From contig JANWYD010000003.1 of the NCBI GenBank assembly GCA_025057155.1, positions 186,001 through 250,000 on the forward strand: a stretch of 64,000 nucleotides of DNA. Direction: 5' to 3'. This stretch comes from Chloroflexaceae bacterium. Its GTDB lineage: Bacteria > Chloroflexota > Chloroflexia > Chloroflexales > Chloroflexaceae. A program made the translations under genes and the position numbers. Shown here one piece after another: positions 53,832 to 62,157 of the stretch (position 1 is its first letter; the number at the start of each line of letters is the position of its first letter). The notes under the pieces are model-generated. The model had not been told where the DNA came from, ran no database searches, and saw nothing but the letters and a program-made list of their open reading frames with translations.

Positions 53832-54290
53832 TCAATCGCGGGCCGCCGAGGGCGGGCTGACGGTCACGATCCCGTCCTCGGTCTCCGACTCGACCATCCA
53901 GCGCAGCAGATCCGAAACGGTAATTACGCCGACGACCTGTTTATCAAGCACCACCGGCACGCCGTGGATGTGATGGGTGATCATCAACTGCGCCGCCTCG
54001 CGCAGACAGGTTGAAGGTGACACGGTCAGCACCGGCCGGCGCATAAATTCGCGCAACGGCAGATCCCGGACGCGCAAGCCGGGTCGATACTCGGCCTGAT
54101 CGCCCTCAGGCGTATCGGAGATGCGGTTGATGTCGCCCTCGGTGACGATCCCCACCAGTTCGTTGCGCTCGTTAACCACCGGCAGGCGCCGGATATTCTG
54201 CTCGGCCAGGAGTTGCCGCGCCAGCGGCAGGGTCATTGTCTCGCGCGCCACAATCGGCGGGGCGCTCATCCAGACGCGCACACTATCCAT
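53832..54290 (-). CDS. Two-CBS-domain protein
   Basis: The 152-residue protein contains CBS domains at about 5-60 (MSAPPIVARETMTLPLARQL, IRRLPVVNERNELVGIVTEGDI) and 80-140 (MRRPVLTVSPSTCLREAAQL, HGVPVVLDKQVVGVITVSDLL). Paired CBS domains bind adenosine nucleotides as energy sensors. No enzymatic domain is attached, so it may act in trans. ATG 54290 has a G-rich ribosome site. The small Cys-rich protein gene ends 29 bp upstream, probably one operon. Confidence 0.93.
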   Translation of the reverse strand: MDSVRVWMSAPPIVARETMTLPLARQLLAEQNIRRLPVVNERNELVGIVTEGDINRISDTPEGDQAEYRPGLRVRDLPLREFMRRPVLTVSPSTCLREAAQLMITHHIHGVPVVLDKQVVGVITVSDLLRWMVESETEDGIVTVSPPSAARD

Positions 54291-54319
54291 CTCATCCCCC
54301 TTTTTTGCAGCCAGGCGAC

Positions 54320-54625
54320 TCAGGCCGTCCAGCGGACGCCGCTGTGCAGCACCTCGACCAGGTTGCCCTCCCGATCCATCAGGAAGCGCAACGAGTTCCG
54401 CAGTTCGCAGTCGAGCACCGGGCAGGGGAGGATGTGCTCCACCCCGTAGGGGCATGCGCCTTCGCGGCGGCAGGCGCCGACATATACGGCATAGCGCGGG
54501 GAGCCAGGAGGACCGTCGAGCATTCGCAGATGAATAGGCTCGTTCCGCAGATCGGGATCGAGCTGGTTCAGATGCTCGCGGGCCACCCTGAGCATAGGAT
54601 GCGGCGGTCGTTTCGGGCGTGCCAT
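54320..54625 (-). CDS. Small Cys-containing hypothetical protein
   Basis: The 101-residue product starts MARPKRPPHPML. Cysteines occur as CRREGACPYG and LPCPVLDCEL, four or more in the middle third, possibly a metal site. The tail RFLMDREGNLVEVLHSGVRW looks like a beta hairpin. No family recognised. AAGGCAAGG precedes ATG 54625. It is upstream of, and close to, the CBS gene, so they may share regulation. Confidence 0.7.
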   Translation of the reverse strand: MARPKRPPHPMLRVAREHLNQLDPDLRNEPIHLRMLDGPPGSPRYAVYVGACRREGACPYGVEHILPCPVLDCELRNSLRFLMDREGNLVEVLHSGVRWTA

Positions 54626-55031
54626 AACCTTGCCTTTCGGAATGGTCCGCGTGTGGTGCGCTTGTGAAACCATGATCAGAATAGCAAAGTCAACGCAAAG
54701 ATTGTGAAAACTAATCGCAACGCTCTGTTAAGATCTCTGGGCTTGCGATCCGCAGTGACGGAGTACGGTTGCGCGACGTCATAGTTGCTTGGATATAGCT
54801 TCGTGATCCACTTGCGGCAGACCGCCCCTTTTGTGGCTGCGGCTCAAGGTGCGGCTGCAAGTGGATCGCCGGGCGTTCAGGCAGCTAGACGCCGCCGTCC
54901 GCGCAAGCGGCTTCGAGCTGTTCGTGGTCGGGCGGAGCCCTCCGACGCTCCTCAGGCGGGGGCAATAGGGAACCCCGATTTTCCTATGCTCATATCTGCT
55001 GCCGTTGAGAAGGAGCTAGAAAGGAATCACG
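54626..55031. other. Gene-free region between the Cys-protein gene and mscL
   Basis: 406 bases with no supported gene. It has a perfect 11-bp inverted repeat GATCCACTTGC (54805-54815)/GCAAGTGGATC (54857-54867) with a 41-base loop. Near the mscL end TTTTCCTATGCTCATATC (54976-54993) resembles TTCCCCATACTCATATC at 31169-31185. Confidence 0.4.
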
Positions 55032-55421
55032 ATGTTGAAGGGCTTCCGTGATTTCATCCTGCGGGGGAACGTGGTCGATCTGGCGGTGGCGGTGGTGATC
55101 GGCGCGGCATTTGGTCAGGTGGTTGATGGTTTCATCGCAGCCTTCATTGACCCGCTCATCGCCATACTGCTCGGCGGCGCGGGCGAGGATCTCGCCTCGA
55201 TCGTCTTCGGCAGTTTTCCGATCGGGCTGTTCCTTTCGGCACTGGTGACGTTCCTGCTCAAAGCCCTGGTGGTCTATTTCTTCATCGTGCGCCCCTTTGG
55301 CAATCTGGCGGCCAGATACGCGCCTAAGCCTGAGCCAACTGAGGAAGTGAAGCTGCTCACCGAGATCCGCGACCTGCAGCGGCGGCAAGTCGCTGCTCTG
55401 CAACACGACGAGAGGAAGTAA
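55032..55421 (+). CDS. mscL: Large-conductance mechanosensitive channel MscL
   Basis: The 129-residue protein is full length: LKGFRDFILRGNVVDLAVAVVIGAAFGQVV (N-terminal helix and TM1), DPLIAILLGG, TM2 around VTFLLKALVVYFFIV, and the C-terminal helix EEVKLLTEIRDLQRRQ. It forms a pentameric pore that opens at near-lytic tension to save cells from hypo-osmotic shock. GAAGGAG precedes the ATG. Single gene with its own upstream region. Confidence 0.97.
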   Translation: MLKGFRDFILRGNVVDLAVAVVIGAAFGQVVDGFIAAFIDPLIAILLGGAGEDLASIVFGSFPIGLFLSALVTFLLKALVVYFFIVRPFGNLAARYAPKPEPTEEVKLLTEIRDLQRRQVAALQHDERK

Positions 55422-55530
55422 CCGGACCCGAAATGGGCGCAGGGAAGCTCCGCACCTTCTCCCCAGCCCTCCCGGCGAGAGAGGGAACCAGGCGTCTCCC
55501 CCCGCCGGGAGGAGGCGCCTGGTTCCCTCC

Positions 55531-55586
55531 TGCCAGATCTCATCGGGACGCCATATACGGCAATCCAAAATCCACAATCCGAAATT
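55531..55586. repeat. Extended copy of the AATCCAAAATCC repeat
   Basis: About 50 bp starting TGCCAGATCTCATCGGGACG and continuing CCATATACGGCAATCCAAAA. The copy at 63725-63787 is nearly the same over the full length, so the unit is longer than the AATCCAAAATCC core. It ends just before the DUF58 stop codon side. Confidence 0.75.
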
Positions 55587-55589
55587 GTA

Positions 55590-56900
55590 TCACAGCCTTC
55601 CCTGGGCCTTCAGGCGAAGATAGGCGTTCACCACGCCCGCGCTGAGATGGTCGGCGGGCACGTCTATGGTGAGCACCCCGGCGCGGTTGAGCCGGTCAAG
55701 CAGCGCGCGCCGTTCGTCAAGCAGCTCTTCGGCCACAGCGCGCCGGTAGAGGCTGGCGCCGTCGCGCGCTGGCTGGCCGGCTGCGTCGCTTACAAACGGG
55801 TCGCTGACGGTGACGCACAGGGGCAGATGGTGGCGCGCCAGCCGGGCCAGATGGGTCGCCAGCGGCTCGGCCGCCTCGGGGAGCGCCAGGTCGGTGAAGA
55901 GGACGATCAAGGCGCGGCGGCGCTGCCGCTGCGCCAGATAGCGCAGGGCCGCGCCGTGGTCGGCCTCCACCGGCTCAGGCTGCACGTTGTACAGGCTTTC
56001 CAGCAGGCGCCGGAACTGCGGCTTGCCGCGCCGGGAGGGCACGTAGGTGCGTACACCGTCGGCAAAGGCGAGCAACCCCACGTGATCGCCCCGTAACAGG
56101 GCGACGTAGCTGAGCAGCAGGGCGGTGTTGACCGCATAGTCTATACGCATCAGGTCGCCCACCGGCGGGGCCATCAGCCGCCCGCAGTCAATCGCGCAGA
56201 TCAGGTGCTGGCTGCGCTCGGCCTGGTAGTCTGCGGCAATCGGGCGCACCCGCCGGGCGGTGGCTTTCCAGTTGATGCGCCGGAACTCGTCGTCGGGAGT
56301 GTAGTCGCGCAGGCGATCGAACTCGCCCCCCATCCCCCGCGTGCGTGTCGGGCGCAGCCCCAGCTCGCGCAGCATGCCCCGGCGTGCAAGCAGGTCATAC
56401 TTGCGCAACTCCAGCACGTTTGGATAGACCCGCACACTGGCCGCCGCCGGATAGCGCGCCTGCCGGATGAGCATCCCTAGCGGCCCGCGGTAGCGCAGCA
56501 CCACATCGCCGAAGTGGTAGTCGCCCCTGCGCAGGGGGCGCACGTGGTAGCGCGCCTCGTAGATGTCGTAGGCCGGGATGGCGCCGCTCAAGAATTGCGC
56601 GTCGGCGGGGAACTCGTGGGGGTGTTCGTCGCGCAAGGTAAAAGCCACGGGCCGGGGGCTGGCATTGGCGAGAATGATCGTGATCGGGTTCGCGGCGCCC
56701 AGCGAGAGCTGCGCCTCATGAATGCGCTCCACTTCGATCTGGGCCGGCCTGGCGGCCAGGAGGGCGTCGCTCAGCGTTGCCCCTGCCACAATGACGAGAT
56801 AGGCGAGCACGAGCCAGATCAGCGCCGGCGCAAAGGCCGACAGGGCGATTGGCGGGGCAGCCAGCAGCAGCAGGATGAGCAAACGTGGTGTTGGTAGCAT
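55590..56900 (-). CDS. DUF58 family protein
   Basis: The 436-residue protein has two N-terminal TM helices (about 5-45), a beta-rich domain, and the DUF58 signature GMGGEFDRLRDYTPDDEFRRINWKATARR. A VWA-like domain then carries LICAIDCGRLM and HVGLLAFADGV. DUF58 proteins accompany MoxR AAA+ ATPases and VWA proteins in chaperone-like complexes. A divergent VIT-VWA gene begins 225 bp away and MoxR follows it. ATG 56900 or GTG 56906 (better spaced to AAGG) are the start options. Confidence 0.9.
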   Translation of the reverse strand: MLPTPRLLILLLLAAPPIALSAFAPALIWLVLAYLVIVAGATLSDALLAARPAQIEVERIHEAQLSLGAANPITIILANASPRPVAFTLRDEHPHEFPADAQFLSGAIPAYDIYEARYHVRPLRRGDYHFGDVVLRYRGPLGMLIRQARYPAAASVRVYPNVLELRKYDLLARRGMLRELGLRPTRTRGMGGEFDRLRDYTPDDEFRRINWKATARRVRPIAADYQAERSQHLICAIDCGRLMAPPVGDLMRIDYAVNTALLLSYVALLRGDHVGLLAFADGVRTYVPSRRGKPQFRRLLESLYNVQPEPVEADHGAALRYLAQRQRRRALIVLFTDLALPEAAEPLATHLARLARHHLPLCVTVSDPFVSDAAGQPARDGASLYRRAVAEELLDERRALLDRLNRAGVLTIDVPADHLSAGVVNAYLRLKAQGRL

Positions 56901-57124
56901 TGCCACTATTCTACCTTGAAACCGCGACGGCGCCGTGCCATAATGCAGGATGTCAAACTTTTCGGTAATCTCCGTGGCCTGGGGGGAGAAGAGAGGAAGC
57001 CTGTTGCTCACGCTCCTGCCGAAGGGGAGGGGTGGGGGGCCTGATCTCCCAGACCCGTCCCGGCGCAGCTTCAGTTGCGAAGCGGGTGCTGGCGCTGGCC
57101 AGCATAGTACGAAGGAGGTCCGTC

Positions 57125-59602
57125 ATGGCCCGAGCCGAGCCTGCCCCTGATGCTTCCGTCTCCGGAGGGAGGCTTCTGCCGCGCGAGGCGAGCCTGCCGC
57201 CTGTGCCGCTGGAGCATACGACCATTACTGTTGAGGTAGTCGGCCCGCTTGCCGAAACGATAGTAACCCAGCGCTTTCGCAATCGTCACCATGCGGCGCT
57301 CGACGCGCTGTACGTCTTTCCGCTGCCCTCCGAGGCGGCGGTCAGTGCGCTGGAACTGCGGGTCGGCGAGCGGCTGATCTGCGGCACGGTGCAACCTCGC
57401 GCCGAGGCCCGGCGCCTGTTTGACCAGGCTGCCGAGCAGGGCCACGATGCGGCGCTGCTGGCCCAGGAACGCCCGAATATGCTCAGCGTCGAGGTGGCGA
57501 ACCTGCAACCGGACGAGATCGTGGAGGTGCGCCTGGGCTACTTCGAGCGCGTCCCCTACGATGATGGCTGGTTCACCCTGGTGGTGCCGACAGTTGTGCT
57601 GCCCCGCTATCTGCCGGGAGGTGCGCTGGCCAATCCGAAGGAGGGCGCCGTCCCGCTGCTGCCGCCTGGAGTTGCCGGCCATACCCTGTCGGTCGAGATC
57701 AGCCTCGATGTGGGCCGCCTGGCCGAGATAGACATCCCCGACGATCAGTTCGAGGTGCGCGAAGCCCGTGGGCGCCACATTGCGACCCTGCGCGACCCCG
57801 TCGCGGTTCCTGATCGCGATCTGGTGTTGCGCTACCGTCCAGCCGGCGCCGGCTACCGCGCCGCGACCTTTGTCTATCGCGAGGCCGGGCGTCCCGGCGC
57901 GCTGCTGTTGTCCCTGACTCCGCAGGCGGTTCCTGCGCTCGAAGAGGTGCTGCCCCGCGAGATGCTCTTCGTCTTCGACCGCAGCGGCTCGATGGGGGGA
58001 GAAAGCATCGTGCAGGCGCGTAATGCCCTGCGCGCCTGTCTGCGCGCGCTCAATCCCGGAGATAGTTTCAACATCTTTCCGTTCGACAATTTTGTTGAAC
58101 GTCTGGCCCCCACGCCCCTGCCCTTCACCCAGGCGAACGTTGATGCGGCGGATCGCTATATCGCCGGCATTGAGGCCCGTGGCGGCACGGAGATTGTCGC
58201 CGCGCTGGCCGAGGCGCTGGCCCAACCGCGCGATCCGAAACGCCTGCGGGTCGTGGTCTTCCTCACCGACGGGGCGGTAGGCAACGAGAACCTGGTGCTG
58301 CGGGAGCTGACCGCGCGCCTGGGCGAGGCGCGCGTGTTCGCCTTCGGCGTGGGATCGGCGGTGAACCGCTTCCTGCTCGATAAGCTGGCCGAGGTGGGTC
58401 GGGGCGTGACCGAGTACATTCTGCCCGGCGAGGCGATCGAGCTGGCCGTGGAGCGCTTTCAGCGCCGCGCCGCCCTGCCCCTGCTGCGCGACCTGCATAT
58501 CGAGTGGGGCGGCGCCCACGTGAGCGAGGTGTTGCCCACTCCCCTGCCCGATCTCTACGCGGGTCAGCCGCTGATCGTTATGGCCCGGTTCAATGCTCCC
58601 CACGATGAGCGGGCCTTGCTGACGCTCAAGGCTCGCGCAGCGCGCGGCAGTTTCGCCGAGACCCTTGTGCTCGATCTGCCAGCCTCCACGCCTGATCGCG
58701 GCGGGGTCTGGGCCGCGCTGCCGAAGCTCTGGGCGCGAGCGCGCATCGCCGCCCTGGAGGACACGGCCCGCCTGGAACCGCGCCATGCCCCGGCGCTGGA
58801 GCAGGAGATTCTGGCTCTGGCCCTGGAGCATGGCCTCCTCTCCAGCCAGACCGCTTTCGTGGCCGTCGAGGCGCCGCCACCGAACACGGGGCGGCAGCGC
58901 GCCGAAGGGCAGGTGGTGGTTCCGGTGCATCTCCCTGCCGGCGCCCGGCGCGAGGCGTTCGAAGGGTCGGCAGCCCCCGCGCTTCTGGGCGGCGTGATGT
59001 ACGCGGCCAGCGCTATGCCGAGCTTCCGGGCGCCGCTCGGGCGATTTCTGGCGCGTGCCCAGAGTGTGGGTGAAACCGCCCCCTCGATGCCCCGGACCAC
59101 GCGCGGCGCGCCCCCTGCGGCGCCGCGCGCGGCCCCCGCGCCGGTTGAGCGCCGCGACGCGGCCCTGCGCTACCTGGCGCGCACGCAGGCGGTCAATGGC
59201 AGCTGGGCCGAGGACGAGCAGGCCACCGCCCTGGCGGCGCTGGCGTTTGCCCTGGCCGGTCACACTGCCCACGCGGGCGCGTTTCGCCCCCAGCTCATCC
59301 GTGCTGCCCGCTGGCTGGCGGCGCACGCTCCCGCCAGAGGCGCGCTGGCCGGCCTGGCCCGCGCCGCGCTTGAAGGCGCGCCGGTGGAAGCGGCCGCCGC
59401 AGCCGCGGCGGCCGAGGCGACCCTGCGCGCCGCGGGGTTGAGCCGGGCCGAGGCCGTGGCGCTTCAGCGTCTGGGCGGCGACGCCGATGGCGCTGTGGCG
59501 CCCCCCGTCGCCGATCCCCTCCGACCCACGGCGACGACCCTGGCCCTGACCGCTGCGGTAGCGATCCTTGTGGTTGATGAGAGCACTGACCGGAATGCTT
59601 GA
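57125..59602 (+). CDS. VIT and VWA domain protein with C-terminal helical extension
   Basis: The 825-residue protein contains a VIT domain (about 20-150, LEHTTITVEVVGPLAETIVTQRF) and a VWA domain (about 275-450) with a complete MIDAS DRSGSMGG (Asp285, Ser287, Ser289). A later region has MoxR-partner-like beta sandwich. The last 150 residues start RRDAALRYLARTQAVNGSWAED, which resembles a terpene-cyclase/prenyltransferase-type QW repeat, then Ala-rich helices. No signal peptide. AAGGAGG precedes ATG 57125. MoxR follows after 252 bp, so it is probably the metal-dependent adhesion partner of that ATPase. Confidence 0.9.
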   Translation: MARAEPAPDASVSGGRLLPREASLPPVPLEHTTITVEVVGPLAETIVTQRFRNRHHAALDALYVFPLPSEAAVSALELRVGERLICGTVQPRAEARRLFDQAAEQGHDAALLAQERPNMLSVEVANLQPDEIVEVRLGYFERVPYDDGWFTLVVPTVVLPRYLPGGALANPKEGAVPLLPPGVAGHTLSVEISLDVGRLAEIDIPDDQFEVREARGRHIATLRDPVAVPDRDLVLRYRPAGAGYRAATFVYREAGRPGALLLSLTPQAVPALEEVLPREMLFVFDRSGSMGGESIVQARNALRACLRALNPGDSFNIFPFDNFVERLAPTPLPFTQANVDAADRYIAGIEARGGTEIVAALAEALAQPRDPKRLRVVVFLTDGAVGNENLVLRELTARLGEARVFAFGVGSAVNRFLLDKLAEVGRGVTEYILPGEAIELAVERFQRRAALPLLRDLHIEWGGAHVSEVLPTPLPDLYAGQPLIVMARFNAPHDERALLTLKARAARGSFAETLVLDLPASTPDRGGVWAALPKLWARARIAALEDTARLEPRHAPALEQEILALALEHGLLSSQTAFVAVEAPPPNTGRQRAEGQVVVPVHLPAGARREAFEGSAAPALLGGVMYAASAMPSFRAPLGRFLARAQSVGETAPSMPRTTRGAPPAAPRAAPAPVERRDAALRYLARTQAVNGSWAEDEQATALAALAFALAGHTAHAGAFRPQLIRAARWLAAHAPARGALAGLARAALEGAPVEAAAAAAAAEATLRAAGLSRAEAVALQRLGGDADGAVAPPVADPLRPTATTLALTAAVAILVVDESTDRNA

Positions 59603-59684
59603 TCCGCTGAGGACATTGAGCCGTGTGGCTCGCGGCGCTCGCGCCGCCGTGGTTGTGGATCAGCTTTTTCGAGAAACGCTACAG

Positions 59685-59710
59685 GCGCGGGGAACCAGGT
59701 TTCCCCGCGC
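59685..59710. repeat. Hairpin GCGCGGGGAA/TTCCCCGCGC
   Basis: Perfect 10-bp stem with a 6-base loop in the gap between the VIT-VWA and MoxR genes. Member of the GGGGAA...TTCCCC hairpin group; no T-run. Confidence 0.6.
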
Positions 59711-59854
59711 CCCTGCCGGTGGGCGGAAGGGAGCAGCCCGCCCGGGCGGGGGGAACCGGGGGCTGTACTCGCCCGTTACCTGCGGGGCGATCAGGTTGTC
59801 CCGCGTCCCGGCTGGCGGCAACACTCGTGCTAACCTTCTAGCGGAGCGAACCTC

Positions 59855-60802
59855 ATGCACACCCAGGCCCTCGCGGAACGGATCCGCGCCGAAGCGCGCA
59901 AGGTGCTGGTTGGTCAGGACGAGCCGTTCACCCTCTTGCTGGTTGCTCTGCTGGCCGGCGGCCATGTCTTGCTTGAAGGCGCTCCCGGCACCGCCAAGAC
60001 GCTCATGGCCAAAACGCTGGCCCTGCTCGTGCGGGCCGAGTTCAAGCGCGTGCAGTTCACCCCCGATCTGATGCCTTCGGACGTGCTGGGCACCCAGGTG
60101 TTCGATATGGCGACGGGCCAGTTCCGGCTCCGGCGCGGGCCGATCTTTACCCAACTGCTCCTGGGCGATGAGATCAACCGCGCTCCGGCCAAGACCCAGA
60201 GCGCTCTGCTGGAGGCCATGGAGGAGCGCCAGGTGACCATCGAAGGCGAACGGCTGCCCCTGCCCGATCCGTTCTTTGTGGTCGCCACTCAGAACCCCAT
60301 CGAGTATGAGGGCACCTATCCCCTCCCTGAAGCGCAGCTCGACCGCTTTCTCTTCAAACTGCTCCTGGACTATCCGCCTTCCGAGGTGGAAATGGAGGTC
60401 CTGCGGCGCTACCACCACGGCTTCGATGCCCACCGGCTGGAGGAAGCGGGCCTGCGTCCGGTGATCGCGCCCGCCGATCTGCAAGCCTGCCGCGCCGAGA
60501 TCCGCGAGGTGACCGTCGAGGAGGGTGTGCTCGGCTACATCGGGCGCATCGCCCAGGAGAGCCGGCGCAGCCCTGACCTGCTGATGGGCGGCTCAACCCG
60601 CGCCAGCATCGCTCTGCTGCTGAGCGCCAAGGCCTACGCCGCCATCCACGGGCGCAACTTCGTGACGCCCGATGATGTGAAGGCGCTGGTGCGTCCGGTC
60701 TTCCGCCACCGGATCATTCTGCGGCCCGAAGCCGAAATCGAAGGACTGACACCCGATACGGCCCTCGGGCGCGTGCTTGCCCGTGTCGAGGCGCCACGCT
60801 AA
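59855..60802 (+). CDS. MoxR-family AAA+ ATPase
   Basis: The 315-residue protein has Walker A GAPGTAKT (42-49), Walker [12 protein letters not shown], sensor 1 [24 protein letters not shown] and sensor-2 [21 protein letters not shown]. It is a MoxR chaperone-like ATPase that usually works with DUF58 and VWA proteins to mature or activate enzymes or envelope components. Both partner types are next to it here. The upstream gene ends 252 bp earlier; the DUF89 gene starts 8 bp after its stop codon, so those two are cotranscribed. Confidence 0.96.
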   Translation: MHTQALAERIRAEARKVLVGQDEPFTLLLVALLAGGHVLLEGAPGTAKTLMAKTLALLVRAEFKRVQFTPDLMPSDVLGTQVFDMATGQFRLRRGPIFTQLLLGDEINRAPAKTQSALLEAMEERQVTIEGERLPLPDPFFVVATQNPIEYEGTYPLPEAQLDRFLFKLLLDYPPSEVEMEVLRRYHHGFDAHRLEEAGLRPVIAPADLQACRAEIREVTVEEGVLGYIGRIAQESRRSPDLLMGGSTRASIALLLSAKAYAAIHGRNFVTPDDVKALVRPVFRHRIILRPEAEIEGLTPDTALGRVLARVEAPR

Positions 60803-60809
60803 ACTGCCT

Positions 60810-61970
60810 ATGCGCCAGCCCGCGTTGCCTCTGCCGCCGCCACTGCGCGGCGCCGACCCGGACTCGTTCGCCCGCGATACGGTGCTGCGCCGTCTGCCGG
60901 CCATCGCCGGGCGCGTGCTCGCCGAGAACGACCTCGATCCCGAGGCGGCGCGCGCCGTCGCCGCCCTGGCCGCTGAGATACCCGCTACGCCGCTGCGCCC
61001 TCTCGCCGACGATGCGGCGCCTGATCTGGCTCTCTGGCAGGGCTACCTGGCGCCTTACACCGGCCAGGACTGGCTCGCCGTGCCCTGGTTCCTCGCCGAG
61101 ACGTACTTCTACCGGCGCATCCTGGAGGCGGTCGGCTACTTCCGACCCCGCTCCGGCGCCTTTGGCCGCGACCCCTACGCGCACCAGAAGCGCCTGGGAC
61201 TCGAACAGACCTCCCTGAGCGGCCTGAGCGATGAACCGTTGCCGCTCGACGCGGCGCTGCGCGGGGCGCTGTGGGGCAACCAGGCTGACCTGAGCCTCTG
61301 GCCCGCGGATGCCGGTGACGGACCGGGAGGGGCCATGCTGCTGGCCGATGACGGCCCCGCGGCTCTGGCCCGTCTCGAGGCGCTGATCGCCAGCTCGGCC
61401 ACGGTTGATGTGGTGCTCGACAACGCTGGCGCCGAACTGGTTCACGACCTGCTCCTGGCCGACGCGCTGCTCGTCCGGGGCCTGCAAGTGCGGCTGCACG
61501 CCAAAACCCACCCGACCTTCGTTTCCGACGCGACCGCTGGCGACGTGCGCGACACGATCACCTGGCTGGCGGACCGGCCCGGCCCCGTCGCCGTCGCCGC
61601 TGAGCGCCTGATTGCCGCGCTGGCCACCGGTCGCCTGACGCTGTACGACGACTGGTTCTGGACCTCGCCCCTGGCGGGCTGGGAGATGCCCGAGGCTCTC
61701 TATCATACCCTGGCGATGTCGGGCTTGCTGATCAGCAAGGGCGATGCCAACTACCGTCGCTGGCTCGGCGATCGCCACTGGCCCGCCGATACGCCCCTGG
61801 AGGCTGTCCTCGGCTATGCCCCGGCGCCGCTGCTGCTCCTGCGAACCTGTAAGTCCGAAGTTGCCATCGGCCTCGATCAGGCGCGTGTCGCAGCGGCGGC
61901 GGCGCGTGATCCGCAGTGGATGACCAACGGGCGCTGGGGATTGGTGCAGTTTGTCGGGATCACACCCTGA
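60810..61970 (+). CDS. DUF89/ARMT1-like protein
   Basis: The 386-residue protein starts MRQPALPLPPPLRG. A helical N-terminal domain (about 20-195) precedes the DUF89 core with ATVDVVLDNAGAELVHDLLLADALL, LHAKTHPTFVSDATAGDVRDTI and the KGDANYRRWLGDRHWP motif. The Asp and Asn of DNAG and the Asp of GDANYR are the metal-site residues of damage-control phosphatases, which dephosphorylate sugar-phosphate or related metabolites. It follows MoxR by 8 bp, an unusual neighbour. Substrate unknown. The longer frame at 60777 overlaps MoxR. Confidence 0.85.
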   Translation: MRQPALPLPPPLRGADPDSFARDTVLRRLPAIAGRVLAENDLDPEAARAVAALAAEIPATPLRPLADDAAPDLALWQGYLAPYTGQDWLAVPWFLAETYFYRRILEAVGYFRPRSGAFGRDPYAHQKRLGLEQTSLSGLSDEPLPLDAALRGALWGNQADLSLWPADAGDGPGGAMLLADDGPAALARLEALIASSATVDVVLDNAGAELVHDLLLADALLVRGLQVRLHAKTHPTFVSDATAGDVRDTITWLADRPGPVAVAAERLIAALATGRLTLYDDWFWTSPLAGWEMPEALYHTLAMSGLLISKGDANYRRWLGDRHWPADTPLEAVLGYAPAPLLLLRTCKSEVAIGLDQARVAAAAARDPQWMTNGRWGLVQFVGITP

Positions 61971-61971
61971 G

Positions 61972-62096
61972 TAGTGTGTAAAGGAAGTTGCGTGGCATTT
62001 CCGCCCTCCTCCCAGCCTCCCCCCGTTGGGGGGAGGCGCCGCACTCCCTCCCCCGGCGGGGGAGGGTTGGGGAGGGGGCGGAGGTGCCGAAAAACT
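61972..62096. repeat. GC-core MITE-like repeat copy
   Basis: TAGTGTGTAAAGGAAGTTGC at the left, CCTCCCCCCGTTGGGGGGAGG core, and a degraded right end (GCCGAAAAACTGAGGGG). It begins two bases after the DUF89 stop codon. Confidence 0.65.
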
Positions 62097-62110
62097 GAGG
62101 GGAGATGGCG

Positions 62111-62131
62111 TGGGGAAACCTGGTTTCCCCA
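62111..62131. terminator. Hairpin TGGGGAAACC/GGTTTCCCCA between convergent genes
   Basis: Perfect 10-bp arms with a single-base loop between the converging DUF89 and solute-binding genes. No T-run on either side. Confidence 0.5.
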
Positions 62132-62157
62132 CCCTGCCGCGGCATTCGGACAGGCGC

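Noticed and set aside
57071-59326. 751-codon minus-strand frame opposite the VIT-VWA gene
   Set aside because: Antisense shadow; the plus strand carries an intact MIDAS and VIT domain.
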